From contig JAENRP010000024.1 in assembly GCA_024741835.1 (NCBI GenBank), forward strand, positions 186,001-250,000: a stretch of DNA of 64,000 bases. The letters run 5' to 3'. The notes beneath the pieces were generated by a model. That model was not told where the DNA came from, made no database searches, and worked only from the letters and a program-made list of their open reading frames with translations. This DNA comes from Diplocarpon mali. Taxonomy: Eukaryota; Ascomycota; Leotiomycetes; Helotiales; Drepanopezizaceae. The translations under genes were made by a program, and so were the position numbers. This document shows, one piece after another, positions 36,141 through 49,084 of this stretch. Position 1 is the stretch's first letter, and every line of letters starts with the position of its first letter.

Positions 36141-38079
36141 CTCTTTAAATTAAAAATAATTAATTAATAGCAACCTTTATTAAAATTACCAATCCTACTC
36201 GCAGGATAGGAGTAAGAGTCAAATTTTCTTAAAAGCGTTCCTTTATAAGACTATATGACTTGACTCGCGGTCTAGGCCTAGGAGTCGATTTTAAAAACTT
36301 TCTTTTATAAGATTATATGACCTAACTCGCAGGGCGGGCCCAGGAGTCGTCCTTAAGCCTGCTAAGCCCCTACTATCTTCTATAACCCTAGTATATCTTT
36401 AAATGCTTTGAACTTTATAATTATCTCTAATAGCTTTATAAATCCATCTGCTACTATTCGATCGGTTAGGATATAGGTAATTAATAACTTATTTTTTATA
36501 ATAAGGTCGCAGATAAAGTAGTAAGTAATATTAATATATTTCAATTGCTTATATAAGTGTGGATTCTTTATAAGTATAATCGCCTTTATATTATCTACTT
36601 AAAGATTAATACAGTTCCTATCTTATCTAATATATTTAATAAAACCTATATCTTTTAAAACTTAAGTAATCTATAATCCTTACTTACAATTTGATAATAT
36701 TAATATATATTCGGCCTTAGTGCTTGCGGTAGCTACTAATTTCTACTTCCTACTTCCTTATAATATAGGTCTGCTATATAGTACTACTACGCTTTCAGAT
36801 ATACTTTTCCGACCTTTTATATTTGCCTAATTAGAATTAGTATATACTTTAAGCTTTGCGCTTATATATTTTATTAATCTATATCTTACCTTTTATATAA
36901 TTATCGATCGAAGGTACCTTTTAAATCGCTTAACTATATTCTTATATTAAATCGTCAGATCCTTTAAGTTTTGATTAAGTTGCCTAGTAATAAAGGCGAT
37001 ATTTAGTCTTATATATATTATAGTATATATAATCGCTCTAATATCCTATTAGTACTTCTTTAAATCTCCTTTCTACTTATTTTCATTAGCAGGCTCTAAT
37101 TTATTATACTTTCCTTTGATTGGAGTACGCTTTGGCTTAAAGTTAGGAGTATAAGTAAAGAGTCCTATTCGGTTTAGGATCTTTTTAATATACTGCTCTT
37201 AATTTAACTAGAGTTCTTAAGTAGAACGGTTCCTTATGACGCAAATACTAAGGATCTTATGAATTCCCTTTAGATCCTTAGTATTAAAACGTTTCCGAAT
37301 CGTTATAAAGAACTAATTTAATTAAGTAGTTGTTTTAGCAGCTATAGTAATATTATCAATATATAATAGTAACTTAATTCTACGCTTAATATAAGTAAAT
37401 AGATAAGGGTTAGCTAGGCTCTAAACGAATCCTATTTCTATTAAAGTAGAACTATATAAGAGGCTTTAATCATAGGCTGATTATTTAAGCCTATAAATAC
37501 TGTAAAGTATATAAAAAGAGTGGCTAGCGTGTATAGGAATACTATTAGGTCGGGAGAGAAAAATCCGTTCCTTTATAGTCGCTTTAGTAAATGCATTTTT
37601 AATATCGTACTATTTGCATTTAAGGTCCTTAGCGGCTACTATTGCTATAAATATGCAAAGGGTGTCTATACAAACTATTAGCACGAATATATCAAAGTAG
37701 TCTTTTCTATACTATTAGAAGAAGCCCTTAGCTATAAGCCTTGCCTTATAATATTCTAGGGTCCTATTTATATATATCTTAATTATAAAGACCTACTTTA
37801 TTAATATTAGGTTTACGTCCTTTGGCATTAGTTCCTTTATTTATATGCTATTTACAATAAGAGAGTTTATCTTCTCTTAGATTGCCTTATTCTATACTAC
37901 CCTATTCTTTAGGTTATTAATAGCTTTATTGTATATCTTTAGAAGAGAGATTTTCATTATCCTCCTAGCGGCTAAGAACGCATTATCTTTATTAAAGCTT
38001 TATTAAAGTTCAAGCTCATAGATCCTATGCGCTATTATAGCCCAGATACGCTTAAACTCTTGTTCGTCTAAGGTATTTT
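36141..38079 (-). pseudogene. Element E (Ty1/copia type), RT-RNase H remnant and 3' part
   Basis: On the minus strand the RT begins near 38.05 kb and reads K-D-V-N-L-I-L-I-K, R-T-L-E-Y-Y-K-A-R-L-I-A-K-G-F-F, D-Y-F-D-I-F-V-L-I-V and Y-D-I-K-N-A-F-T-K-A, the classic copia RT start. RNase H continues to about 36.4 kb. Three copies of the 24-bp palindrome follow at 36197-36348. The right end is the TSD of B (ATTTT, 38075-38079). The frame runs on across the excised B at 61444 (D-L-E-L-E-N-T-L-D-E-Q-E-F-K-R). Confidence 0.85.
36197..36348. repeat. Three 24-bp palindromic repeats at the 3' end of element E
   Basis: Copies are at 36197-36220, 36263-36286 and 36325-36348, 66 and 62 bp apart. Each starts ACTCGC and ends GAGTC. 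The sequence between them is also repeated (CTTTTATAAGAYTATATGAC), so this is a short tandem array with a unit of about 64 bp. See the findings for the family. Confidence 0.85.
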
Positions 38080-38276
38080 TGTCGTGCAGAATGGGCGGAG
38101 TCTCCACTTATTCTGAAGACCCTCCACGTGACTCTGCTGAGTCATAGACTCTCCCTTTTCTTTTCGAAGTCTCTTTACCATATATATACTAGAGAATAAT
38201 ATAATTAATCATCTTTATTTATATTAGTAAGCCTCCTAAGCGACCTAATAAAGGCCCTCCAGCCGACTGTACTATA
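38080..38276 (+). repeat. Element B 5' LTR
   Basis: It starts TGTCGTGCAGAATGGGCGG and ends CTGTACTATA. GTTATAAGCCC follows as the likely primer-binding region, identical to element A. It is 197 bp, partner of 61247-61443. Confidence 0.93.
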
Positions 38277-41200
38277 GTTATAAGCCCTATAAGCACTTTA
38301 ATATGCTTTCTCTTTATATGCAATCGGCTAAAGGGCCCTTCGAGCTCTTAACCGACTTTTTAAGTATTTATAACGATTTAAAGGACCTTTATTTTTCAAT
38401 TAACAAATCTCCATTTTCTAATCGAACCTTATTTGCAAACTTCATTTATATACCTAACCTTTTCACTAGACTCTATTTAATATATTTAACTCTTTAAGCA
38501 TCTTTAAGCCTCGCTTTAATACCTTTACCTTTTAGGTAAAGTGGTTTAATAAATATATATTCTTCGCTAAGCTTTATAATATCACCATTTTTACTAATCC
38601 GAGACTCCTATTTAAGTCAATTATAAAGACTGAGCCTTAAGCTCCCTTTATATAAGAGCTTAAGGAACTGGAAATAGCTAACCTTTGCATAGTATACGCA
38701 AGGTTGTATAAAGAGTATATAGTAACTCTATTTGAATAGATTTACGCCCGCTTTCCCTTAGGAGATCTGTTAAAGGCTCCTCCTTTATAAGCTTCTTATA
38801 AGGATATTAAAGATAAATATAAAATCCTAATAAAGGAGTACTATATGTATAAGGAAACTTGGAAGACCTAACGCAAATACTATAAGCTACTCTTAGAATA
38901 GGTCTTTAAGACCGTCGATAGAACGCTCTTAATTTCTATAATAGCTTAAGTATAAATCCAAGCTAAGAAGCTTTCCTTTTTAATACTTAATAGAGATACT
39001 CCTATAAGTGGAACTACTGCTAACGACTTATATACCAATTTGGTAAACTAGCAACTCTTACTCTAAGGCTTAGTATCTATTTTAAAGCGTGATATTGCGC
39101 CTTTTAATAAGGCTATTTAGTCTTAGATAAGGCTCTAATACTGCGATATACTACGCTAAAGTAAGACTAAGAGAACTAATACTTAGCAGTAGATCTAAGA
39201 GTAGTAAGAGGTGTACTGCCTAATAGAATAATACAATCTTCCTAAGATTAAAGGGAGACTAGGAGTTATTGACTTTTTAGACTTAGTTATAGTAAAGATC
39301 AATCCGAGTTAGGCGACTCATTTAAAGGAGGAAATTATTATTAATAAGTAAATAGGAACCCTATATAAGCACGACCTAATGCAGCTAAGCCGCGCCTTAG
39401 CAGGTATTGAATCTAATAGAGCGATTGATAATAAAGGGCTAGCAGTTTTTACTACTCGAAAGTCTCTCTTAGATGCCGAAACCCTTTCGCAGGCTCTAGT
39501 AAGCAGCTCTTGAACTCGCTCTATAAGCTCTAGAAGGGAGATTAGGCCTAAGTGCCTTTATAAAGGCTTTAAAAATCACTATTAGAAGCCCTAGGACTAT
39601 TAGAAACTATTATATATTATAAATAGGCGTAAGGAAAATATAAAGGTTCTTCCTTTATAAGAAGAGGTCCTATAAATATAAAAGGCGTTAAACGCAGGAG
39701 ATTAATTCAAAGGTCTTTAAGTATAGTTTAAGGAGAATGATATTATAGTAATAGCAATTGACAAATTTAAAGGAAAGTCTTTAGCCTTTAAGGAGGATAG
39801 TTCAAGTAGTAAAAGGGAGAACTCACTAGTCTTTATAATAATAGATCCCTTTGCCTTTAATGCTTTTAAAGAATTGTTTAACGTTTACTACCTCTTTAAG
39901 CTAAAACGCTACCCACTCTCCTTAAGTACGCTCCTTAATAATTGCGTAGTCACTTATATTATTAATTTAAAGGATTTACTTATCGCAGGCACCTTTAAGC
40001 CTTTTGGCAACTTGCAGCAATATATTAAAGTAAGTACTTTAAGACTCCCAATTATTAAGAGAGGTAATAAATATATAGTAAACTCTCTTTTATAATATAA
40101 TAGCTCTCTTATAGGAATAATACTACGCAATATTACTATTATAAAGGAGTTTACTACTAATATTATCTCAGAGAGGCTCTTTGCAAATAAGGGTTTTTAA
40201 TACTCTAAGGTAGACCTTACTTTGCGCTTTAAAAGCATTAAAGATTCTATAAAGCAAGCTTAATTAAAATATTACTATAATCTCGTCTTCTTTAAATATA
40301 AGCCTATTAACTATTTAGATCTCTTAAATATGCTTTAATATAACTTCTCTACCTTAATAGCGTTTCTTATAGCTAAGACGATACTTTATAATAGGTTTTA
40401 GTTTAACTATGCACCTATTAGGATATAGGATAATAATATATATACTTAGCACCTTCGCGCTAGCCATTTAGGCGCAAAGGCTCTTTAAGCGCTAGTTAAG
40501 TGCGCTAAAGGAGTAAAGATCAGAGGAATACAAAGGCTAAAGTACCTTATATATGTAGTAGCGTCTATTAGGTAAGTTATTTCTTATGCTACCTTTAAGA
40601 ACCGATCTTTAAGGCCCTTCTTTAGGATCTCCTAGGATCTCTTTAACTTTTTAAATAACTTATATAATAGTTGCTTATAGGTTCTTTTAATTAAGGATAA
40701 GTATAGTAGTATACTTTAGATATTCCTATTAAGATCGAAGGGCAGAGATATAATTATAAAGGTCCTTTAGGCCTTTAAAGTATAAGTGAAACGCTAATAT
40801 AGGCTTTTAATTTATAAGATTAGGTAAAATAATAATACTTTAGTAATCTCTTTAAGGGAAGACTCTCTTATAAAGTACTAGAGATAGGTAAAAGAGAAGG
40901 GAATCGATTTAAAGCTTACTTCTGCCTATATATACTAACCTAATAGAGGCGCAGAGCAAGTAAGAAGGGAGTTGATTAAACGCTCTATTAAAATAAGGAT
41001 TTACGCCAGGCTTTTAGCAAGCCTTTGGCCAAAGGTTATAAAGGCTACTATATACTTTTATAATATCTCTTTACTTACTAAGAAGAAGATGATCTTATTA
41101 AGCGAGGCTTTTTATAATTAGTTTAAGTAGTATTTTCGATTTTATAAGCCGCTACTTATTAAGTAGATAATAGCAAGCTTAAAGCTTAACTAGAGTCGCA

Positions 41201-44200
41201 TTTATATATATAGCGCTTACGCATACCCTTTAATTAGAGAGAAGAAGGTAGAGAAGGACCGCCGAACCTTTAAAATTGAACTATAAAGGCACTTAGGTTA
41301 CTTAATTAAATATATTACCTTTAATATTTATAAAATCTAGGTTCTTATACTCTAGTAAGTAATAATAACTTATAATATCGAATTCGATAAGTCTCTCTTT
41401 TATAGTCTAAAAGCTAAGCGCGCAAACCCTATATTATACTAAGAACTTAAGACGACCCTCTAATTAATTAAAGAGGGAGAAGGAGCTTAAGACGCTAAGT
41501 TCGAAGGCATTTTCGAAAAATTAAAGCTTATTATAAGGCCGAACGCAATTGCTATAGAAGAAGCCGCTATATAAGAAGAACCTATATTATAAACTAACGC
41601 TGCTTTATAGCCTTTAACTAATAATATAAAAGGCCTTAACTTAAATCCAAATTCTCTAAGAGACCTGCTTAAAAACTCAAGGGTAGAAGCAAGCGAACTG
41701 AAAGCTACTTCGCCAGTCTTTAAAAAGGCAAATAGTAACTAAAGCTTAAAGGTAATAATTCCTTATAAAGGCCCTACTGAAAAAGGAACTATAGACGACT
41801 CTAAGGGTGTCTTTAAAGACGAGTTCTATAAGGTGATCGGCAGATCTTTAACCGCTATTTTATATAAGAATAGAGATAGCTTAAAGGCTTTAAGATAAAG
41901 TCTTTAATTATAAAGGCAGGCCTTAGTAAACTCTAATAGAAGGCTAGAGGCACTACTGCCAAGATCTAGGAGAAGCTTTAACAGTCTTATAAAAAGCGAC
42001 CTAATAAAAGGAGTAGGCCTTAATAATATAATACCTTAAGTTATAATACTAGCTTAAAGACTATAGGCTTAAGAGATAAAGCTACTTAGACTTTTAAAGG
42101 AACCTTTAATAATAATAAAAATAGAAGAAGAGACCTATAGAGAAAAGCATAAGGAGGAACTCCCTTTTCTTAAGTAAAAGAGGATAAGACGCTTAAGTAT
42201 TAAGTAATAGGAGACTTTAAAAGTATATACTACTATTTTAAAGTATATGCTCTCTTAAAGTAATATTGATTTACCCTACTCCTTATATACGCAAGAGTTT
42301 GTATTAACCTTTTAAGTGAATAAATAAATAAAGAAGGATAGGAAGGACTATTTAATAGTTTATATAATTATTAAAGCTGCAGTTAATAATTAGGTAAAGG
42401 ATAGAGCGCAGTCTTTTAACCGCCTATAGTACTAAAGCTTTCTATTAAAGCCTTTAAAAGGATAGTAGGACTTAAAGAAGCACCCTTTTAGCAAACGATT
42501 TAAAAAAGGAAAGTGCTAGGAGATTAGGAATTTAGAATCTCGGAGTTGCTAAAGAATTGTATAAAGGGACTACTCGAAACCCTTACTAATACTATTAAAA
42601 TAGGTTTTTACTTATAAGGTCAATAGCTCTAGCAAGCTTTTAAAGTGCCGATTATAGCTAATTATATAAGAGGATCTTTAAGATAAAGCTTTAATTTTCT
42701 CAACCTACGTAGCCATGCTTATAGTAAGGTCTTTTAAGGTACTAATAGCACTTACCGCGTACTTTAATATAAAAGTAAAGTAGTTTAATATCGTTAATAC
42801 ATTTGTTAACGCTCTTAAAGACCTAAGGAATGCTTTAATCATATACTTTCTATTAGATGGCTTTAAGCGCCCTAGTATAGTAGTAGAACTAGACTGCGAG
42901 CTTTATAGGCTAAAAGACTCTTTAGTGCTATAATATAAGAACTTCGCAGGAACGCTCAAGGGCCTTTAACTCAAGTTATTAAGTAAGGAGCCTTGTATTT
43001 TCATAATAAAGGATCGCATAGTCTTTATAGCATTTTATATTAATAATATTCAAATATTATACAAGGCCTTTAACCTAAATCAGGCGACTCGTTTAATTAA
43101 AGACCTAAAGAGGGCATATAAGCTTATTATTATAAGAGATATCTTCTAATTCCTTAAAGTAAGGATTATTTAAGATAAGAAGGTAAAGAAGATCTCCTTA
43201 GTTTATAATACCTATATTAAAAAGATCGCTTAAAAGTTTAAAGTAGATATAAGGAAAGTGCTTAGTACTCTATTGCTAAAGAAGGAGTTTATTAAGAATT
43301 TAGGGCAAGCTTCCTTAAAAAAGGTAAAGGAGTACTAAGAGAAAATAGGCTCTATTCTCTATATAGTAATTATAATACGCTCGGATATTATATTCGCAGC
43401 CTTCTAACTGTCTTTCTTCCTAACTAATCCAAGCTTTAAGTACCTCTTAGCCGTAGATTAGACGCTTTAATACTTATATAGTACGCGCTTCTTAGGAATT
43501 GCCTATAGCTTTAAGGCTAAGGAATACCAATTGGTTGCGTCTTTAAATGCTTCTTTTAAAGATAATTAAGAGACTTGCAGATCCTCTTAAGGATACGTCT
43601 TCTTCTTATTTAAAGGACCAATTATTTAAAAAGCGAATCGCTAAGTAACTATTATACTCTCTTTTACTAAAGTAAAACTCTATAGTATAGTTTCTACTAC
43701 AAAGGAGATAATAGCTATAAAACGCCTCTTTAAAGAGATTCGTATAAACTCCCTCTTTAAATGGAATATATATTATAATAACTAATAGACGATTCGGCTA
43801 ATTATTATAAAGAATAAGAAGATTAAAATGAGCCTCCGATATATTAAAATTAGCAATATATAAATCCGCTAAGAGTACTAAAGAGGAAGCTTTTAAATAA
43901 TCTACCTCCCTATTAAGGAGATATACGCAAATAGGCTTATTAAGAACCTAGACTGCCAGAAGTTTAAAAGCTTTATTTGTTTATTAAACCTTTAGAGCTT
44001 TTAAATAATCGTTTAGCAACTCGCACTTACTAGCAAGTAATTACTTATTATTAGAAGACTTATACTTATAAGCTCCTACTCTCTTATAATTACGTTTATT
44101 TATTTTCTCTTATAAAGCGTACTGCAGAAGCTTCTCCTTTTTTAAAAATATAAAATAGGTAACGTTCCTAAGCCGCTATTGCAAGGCGCGACCCTCTCTT

Positions 44201-44276
44201 AGATTCTCTTAGCTAAGGCTAGGAGCTAGGATGCTATAGCTAAAAGCTTTGTACAGATCTCCTTTTAAGAAAGGCC
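38277..44276 (+). pseudogene. Element B gag-pol remnant
   Basis: The order on the plus strand is gag (open frame 38303-38497, G-P-F-E-L-L-T-D-F), protease-like region near 39.9-40.1 kb (L-N-N-C-V-V-T-Y-I), integrase near 40.5-41.3 kb, RT near 42.5-43.3 kb and RNase H near 43.37-44.0 kb (F-L-G-I-A-Y-S-F-K-A-K-E-Y-Q-L-V-A-S). It is the un-interrupted copy of the site where C entered A (43651-43655). Trp and Gln positions are stops. The copy ends at the D insertion. Confidence 0.87.
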
Positions 44277-44282
44277 TATTAG

Positions 44283-44525
44283 TATAAAACAGAGGGGAGA
44301 TAACACAAGAATAGGCCTAAGGGAAGACCTAAAAAAAAGAGGAGGAAGCACCATAAGCAGGCTCTCTTAGACAAGATGTTAGGAATAAGTCCTAAGTATA
44401 GGATATATTTAGTACTATAGCGATACGCGCTGTCTCTATATATAGAAGATGGCCCTTTTATCCTCCTACTATCCTACGCCGATTATATGATATATATTAT
44501 AAGACCTATCCGTCTTAGGTCTTTA
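44283..44525 (-). repeat. Element D 3' LTR (left copy)
   Basis: 243 bp, partner of 59804-60046. On the plus strand it starts TATAAAACAG and ends GGTCTTTA, where the right copy has GGTCTCCA, an example of C-to-T decay. Confidence 0.93.
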
Positions 44526-44708
44526 TATATATCCTAAATAATAAAAGTAGTAGCCCTTACTACTATTAGTAAAGAATATAAAATAATATAGGTTAAGGCA
44601 ATAGCATATCAATTACTAGCAAACCTTAAGTGTAAGAAAACTAATATATTAAAAGGCTTAAACTAAGGCTATATTATTATTAAAGGTAAAAGAAAAAAAG
44701 AAGGGGTT

Positions 44709-44763
44709 NNNNNNNNNNNNNNNNNNNNNNNNNNNNNNNNNNNNNNNNNNNNNNNNNNNNNNN
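44709..44763. other. Assembly gap of 55 N
   Basis: A run of N inside element D, about 180 bp from its left LTR. The true length is unknown, so frame and size estimates across it are unsafe. Confidence 1.
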
Positions 44764-44776
44764 TTTTATACTTTTT

Positions 44777-47463
44777 ACCTATAGGCCAGGCCTAGGAGTT
44801 AGAAAACGAAACCAGCAAAATAGACAAATAAGCTATAGAGTTGTAAAAACAATTAAAAATAGTACTAACTTAAATATTAATTTTCCTTAGTTCTTTTTAA
44901 AGGATAGGGAGAACTATTATTAGATAATACTCTCTTTACTAAACGACCACTTCTTCTTATAGCATTGCTATTAGTATCTAATAAGGCAGGTCTTAGTATA
45001 GCAGGAGCTTTTATACTCTTTGCGAATGCTAGTATAGTATAATAGCTTTTGCTAATAGGGAGAGAGACTTATATTATAGCATTATTATTATTATTATCTT
45101 TATTATTATTATTATCCTTTAGAGAGTTACCTACTACTAAAGGGGATGCGGCAAGGGATTCGATGGATACGAGTTCCTTATCCTTACCCTTCTTTAGATC
45201 GAGTCGCGGGCTAGGCCTAAGAGTCATTTCTAAGGTCTTTGCTTAAGGTTTCTTAATACTGTATTTCTTAAGAAGAATGACTTTATCAATTATATTATTA
45301 GCCTTAATACTATTATCTATACCTTTAGTTTTAGCCTAAGACTTATCTTTATATAGCTATAGCTCTAACTATTAAATCATTTTCCAAGTATTCGTAAAAT
45401 CTTCGAATAGTTCTTACTTATATTTCTTTAAATAAGTTATTAACTATATAATATCCTTTATAAATAAGTCTTTTACTATTATTATAGCTAATAGATTATT
45501 CTATAGTCTTCTTCCTATAAGCGCCTTTGATAATAGACCACCTTTCGTTATTTTAAGTATTATATAGAACTTTGCAGATAATTCGCTTATAATACTTTAT
45601 CTTGCAATCTAAGGTCGCTTTATATTAATAGCTTTAATTAAAAAGTCCTCTAAGTCCACTCTATTCTTAAGGGCTTTATTCCTAACAACTTTAGTATAGT
45701 TATTACTAATTATAAGGAAGCCGCCTTTACTAGGTTCTCATTTCAAATCTAAGTTAATAAATATTCCTTATCTTATAAATACTAAGAATAGGATAGTCTT
45801 ATTAGAAATGTATTCTTTTAAGAACGTCCTTTATTTAGTATTCAGTTCTTTTTATTAAATAGCGCTTTATACTAAGTTTATTAAAATCCATTAAGCATTC
45901 TTAGGTCTAATTAGTATAAGGATTAATAATTCGTAAGACTTCTCTTATATAGCAAATTGGCCGGTCGACTATTTAGCTATTAAAATGATATAGTAGTTAA
46001 TAGTTCTATTATTAGAAGGGCTAACCCGTAAGCCAGGCTTAGGAGTCAATCTTATAAATCTTATATTAGTATTAATTCTAGTTGCAACGATTTTCAAATG
46101 GTAGTCAACCTTAATAAACTGTGTAGGCTCAGGGTATATTACTAGCTTATATAAAGAATTATAATAAGTAAGCAAAGCGCTTAGATATAATCCATAGTGC
46201 ATTCTCAAAGTCTATTATATCAAACTGTAAGTCATATTATAAAGGAACGCAAATAAAGGAGCTAGCTTCTTATTAGAGACTCGGAAGTAGTATTAGTACA
46301 TTTCTAGTTCTTCTTATACTAATATTAAAAATGAAGTCTTTGCGCAAGAACTATAACTATATATACGTATAGCACTTAGAAAGGCATAGCTAAATAGCTT
46401 AAGCATATTTAAAAAACCTTTGCTTTAGAATAATATCAATTTGTTATTAGTTAATATAGTATTATATTAAGCGGGAGTCTAGGCGATATTATAGAATAAT
46501 TTCAAAGCTTTAGGCGCTACCTTAAACTTAGCAAATCCTAATAATATATCTTTCTTAACTTAGCTTGCTATTCTATTACTAGTAGCTATAATTACATAAT
46601 TCCCTAGGTATAGTAAAAATAACTTTAGGTTAAGAGTAGTATAAAGTTTATAAATGTTAGACGATATATCTTTATTATTAAGGCCTATTATCGCCAGCCT
46701 ATAGTACTACGCATATTATCATTTATAAAAGGCGCAGAATTTATTAAAATTAAAGTCCTCGAACATTCCTACTACAAATTTGGAAAGTCTTATTTTCATT
46801 TTTAATATTACTATAATCTTAAATCTATCGCCATGCTATAGTATTATCTTAATATTAAAGGGAACTTAATAGTATTCTATAAAGATAATAGTCGTACTAT
46901 CTTCTGACTTTTCTTTAAGAATATAGTAATTACTATTCAATTTCTTATAATTAATAAAGAACTATATAATATTATCTATAGAGAATTCGTCTTAATATAG
47001 TTTTATAATTTGTTTAATAGCCCTTACTATTCCTTCCTATACTAATAAAACTTCTCCCTGACCTTCTTTTCTTAAATGCTTTATTATTAACTTATAGAAT
47101 TTAAGTATAAATTTTTACAAGTCCTTAGGGAAGGATTAAATGATATTAGAGATATCTTTCTTAGTGTTATTAAAAATTTCCAATATATTAATAATAGTAC
47201 TATTCTCTTCCTCTAGTGAATCTTCTTCTAAGTCTATATTATTATATATATTAACCTATAGGCTAGGCCTGCGAGTCAACTTCTTTACTACTAGTATTTA
47301 AAGTGTTTTAAGCATTTCTAAGGATAGTAATTCAAATATATCTATATCTAAAGATTCAAGGTTATAATAGTTAGCAGTTTGTATTTCTAGTATTATAGGT
47401 ACCTTATGCTTAAGGACTTCTCTATCATATGCTAATTCCACTCGTAGGCCGGGCCTACGAGTC
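44777..47463. repeat. Five dispersed 24-bp palindromic repeats in element D (left group)
   Basis: Copies are at 44777-44800, 45202-45225, 46024-46047, 47254-47277 and 47440-47463. The last is perfect: arm ACTCGTAGGCC, a central G, arm GGCCTACGAGT. The four from 45202 to 47440 start in the same position modulo 3, as expected if all are in one reading frame. Confidence 0.88.
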
Positions 47464-49084
47464 AGATTTTCCTTATTAGTTAGTTCCGCTAAGGGTAGCA
47501 GCATTTTCTAAGCAGTAGGAATTACAAATTCCTATCTCTCTATTTTATTATTAAAATAGTTTATAGTATACTTAGCGAGATAGATCATCTTTTCTTTTAT
47601 AATAAGTAGATTATATTATAACTATTATAGGCTAAGGGTATTTAAAATTGTCTGGTTAAAAAGGGCTAGACTATTATACTACGTAGGATCGTCTTTTATA
47701 GTCTGAATAGTAGTGTGTATAATAGTGCTTAAGAAACTAATAAATTTTCTACCTCTTACCTTATTGCTTTAAAGTTTCTTTATACCTTCTTAGATAGTGA
47801 AATAATTTAATACCTATATAGCCTTTGCTACTAATTAGTATATCTTAAAAATTTTGCCAAGCCCTTGCAAGGCGTTATTAGTAGTAATATCAGTTATAAA
47901 GTAGGTTTAGAAAAGTATGCTACAAATGCTATCTATAAATTGCATTAACCTTTTTATACACTTATTTTTCTTATCTTAGTTCTTTTAAAACAAATCAATT
48001 GAATTAGTATACCTTTAATACTTTTGTAAAAACTTCTCTTAATTAATACCTTTGCTTTAGAGTTCCTTATTTAAGAAATTATCGAAACCTAAGAATCCTT
48101 CCTTAATAGTAGAAATTCTATAATTAAGTACCTTAATAGATGAATTTAAGAATACCTACTATTCTATCTCGCCTAATGTTTTATAAGTGCTTATAATATC
48201 TTCTAATAACCGAAGAGTCTTCTTATCTTATAAGAATCCACCTTCTAATATTAGTTTATTGCTAGATATTGCTAAAGACTTACTGCCTAAGGTAATAAGT
48301 AATATATTCTTCTTAAGTATGACCTTTTTACCTATACTAAAGGGGGCTATAATGAATTATTTAATAAAAGTGATAAGGTTCCTTACTAAGGAATAAATCT
48401 TTAGAAAGAATTTTATTAAGATAAGAGGCTTAAATTAGAAAAGATTAATAATAGAAAGATAGTACTAGTAGTATTATTAGTGCTAGTAGGGTTATAGAAG
48501 AAGTAAAAAAGTAAAATCGTAGTACAAGGAAAGGCTTATTTATAAAGCTTAGAATCGTACTAGTATATAAAGAAAAAGTGGGTATAATAAGCTTAGAAGT
48601 AGGAATAAAAGTGGGATATGACGCATATAAGGACCTACTTTTAGTAAATAACAATTATCAAAGGTAAGGATAACATTTCAAAGGTAAGCGTTAGAAAGTT
48701 GCATATAAAGGGAATAATCAAAAAATGAATTATATAAAGAGTAAAGTAAATAAAGAATATATATAGAATAGAATAATAGGTTAAGAATAAAGAGGTGCAA
48801 GTATATAAAAAGTAAATAATCTTAAAAAAAAATTTAATATTTAATTTGTAATCTCTTTAAATGGTTTTCAAAGGGGGTAGATTATAATTCTTTAGATTAA
48901 GTCAACTCAATTATCAGTTCTATTATCACTTTAGAGTCTTCTTCTCTTGCGTTAGTTCTTATTTCTTAGCGATTTCTCAGCTTTAGGGACCTCTCTTAAA
49001 GGATCTTCTATTAGTACCTCTAGATTTGGTGACCGAGGTTTATTTGAACCTTTTTATAAGCTTAAGCCAGCTAAGTCCATTCTC

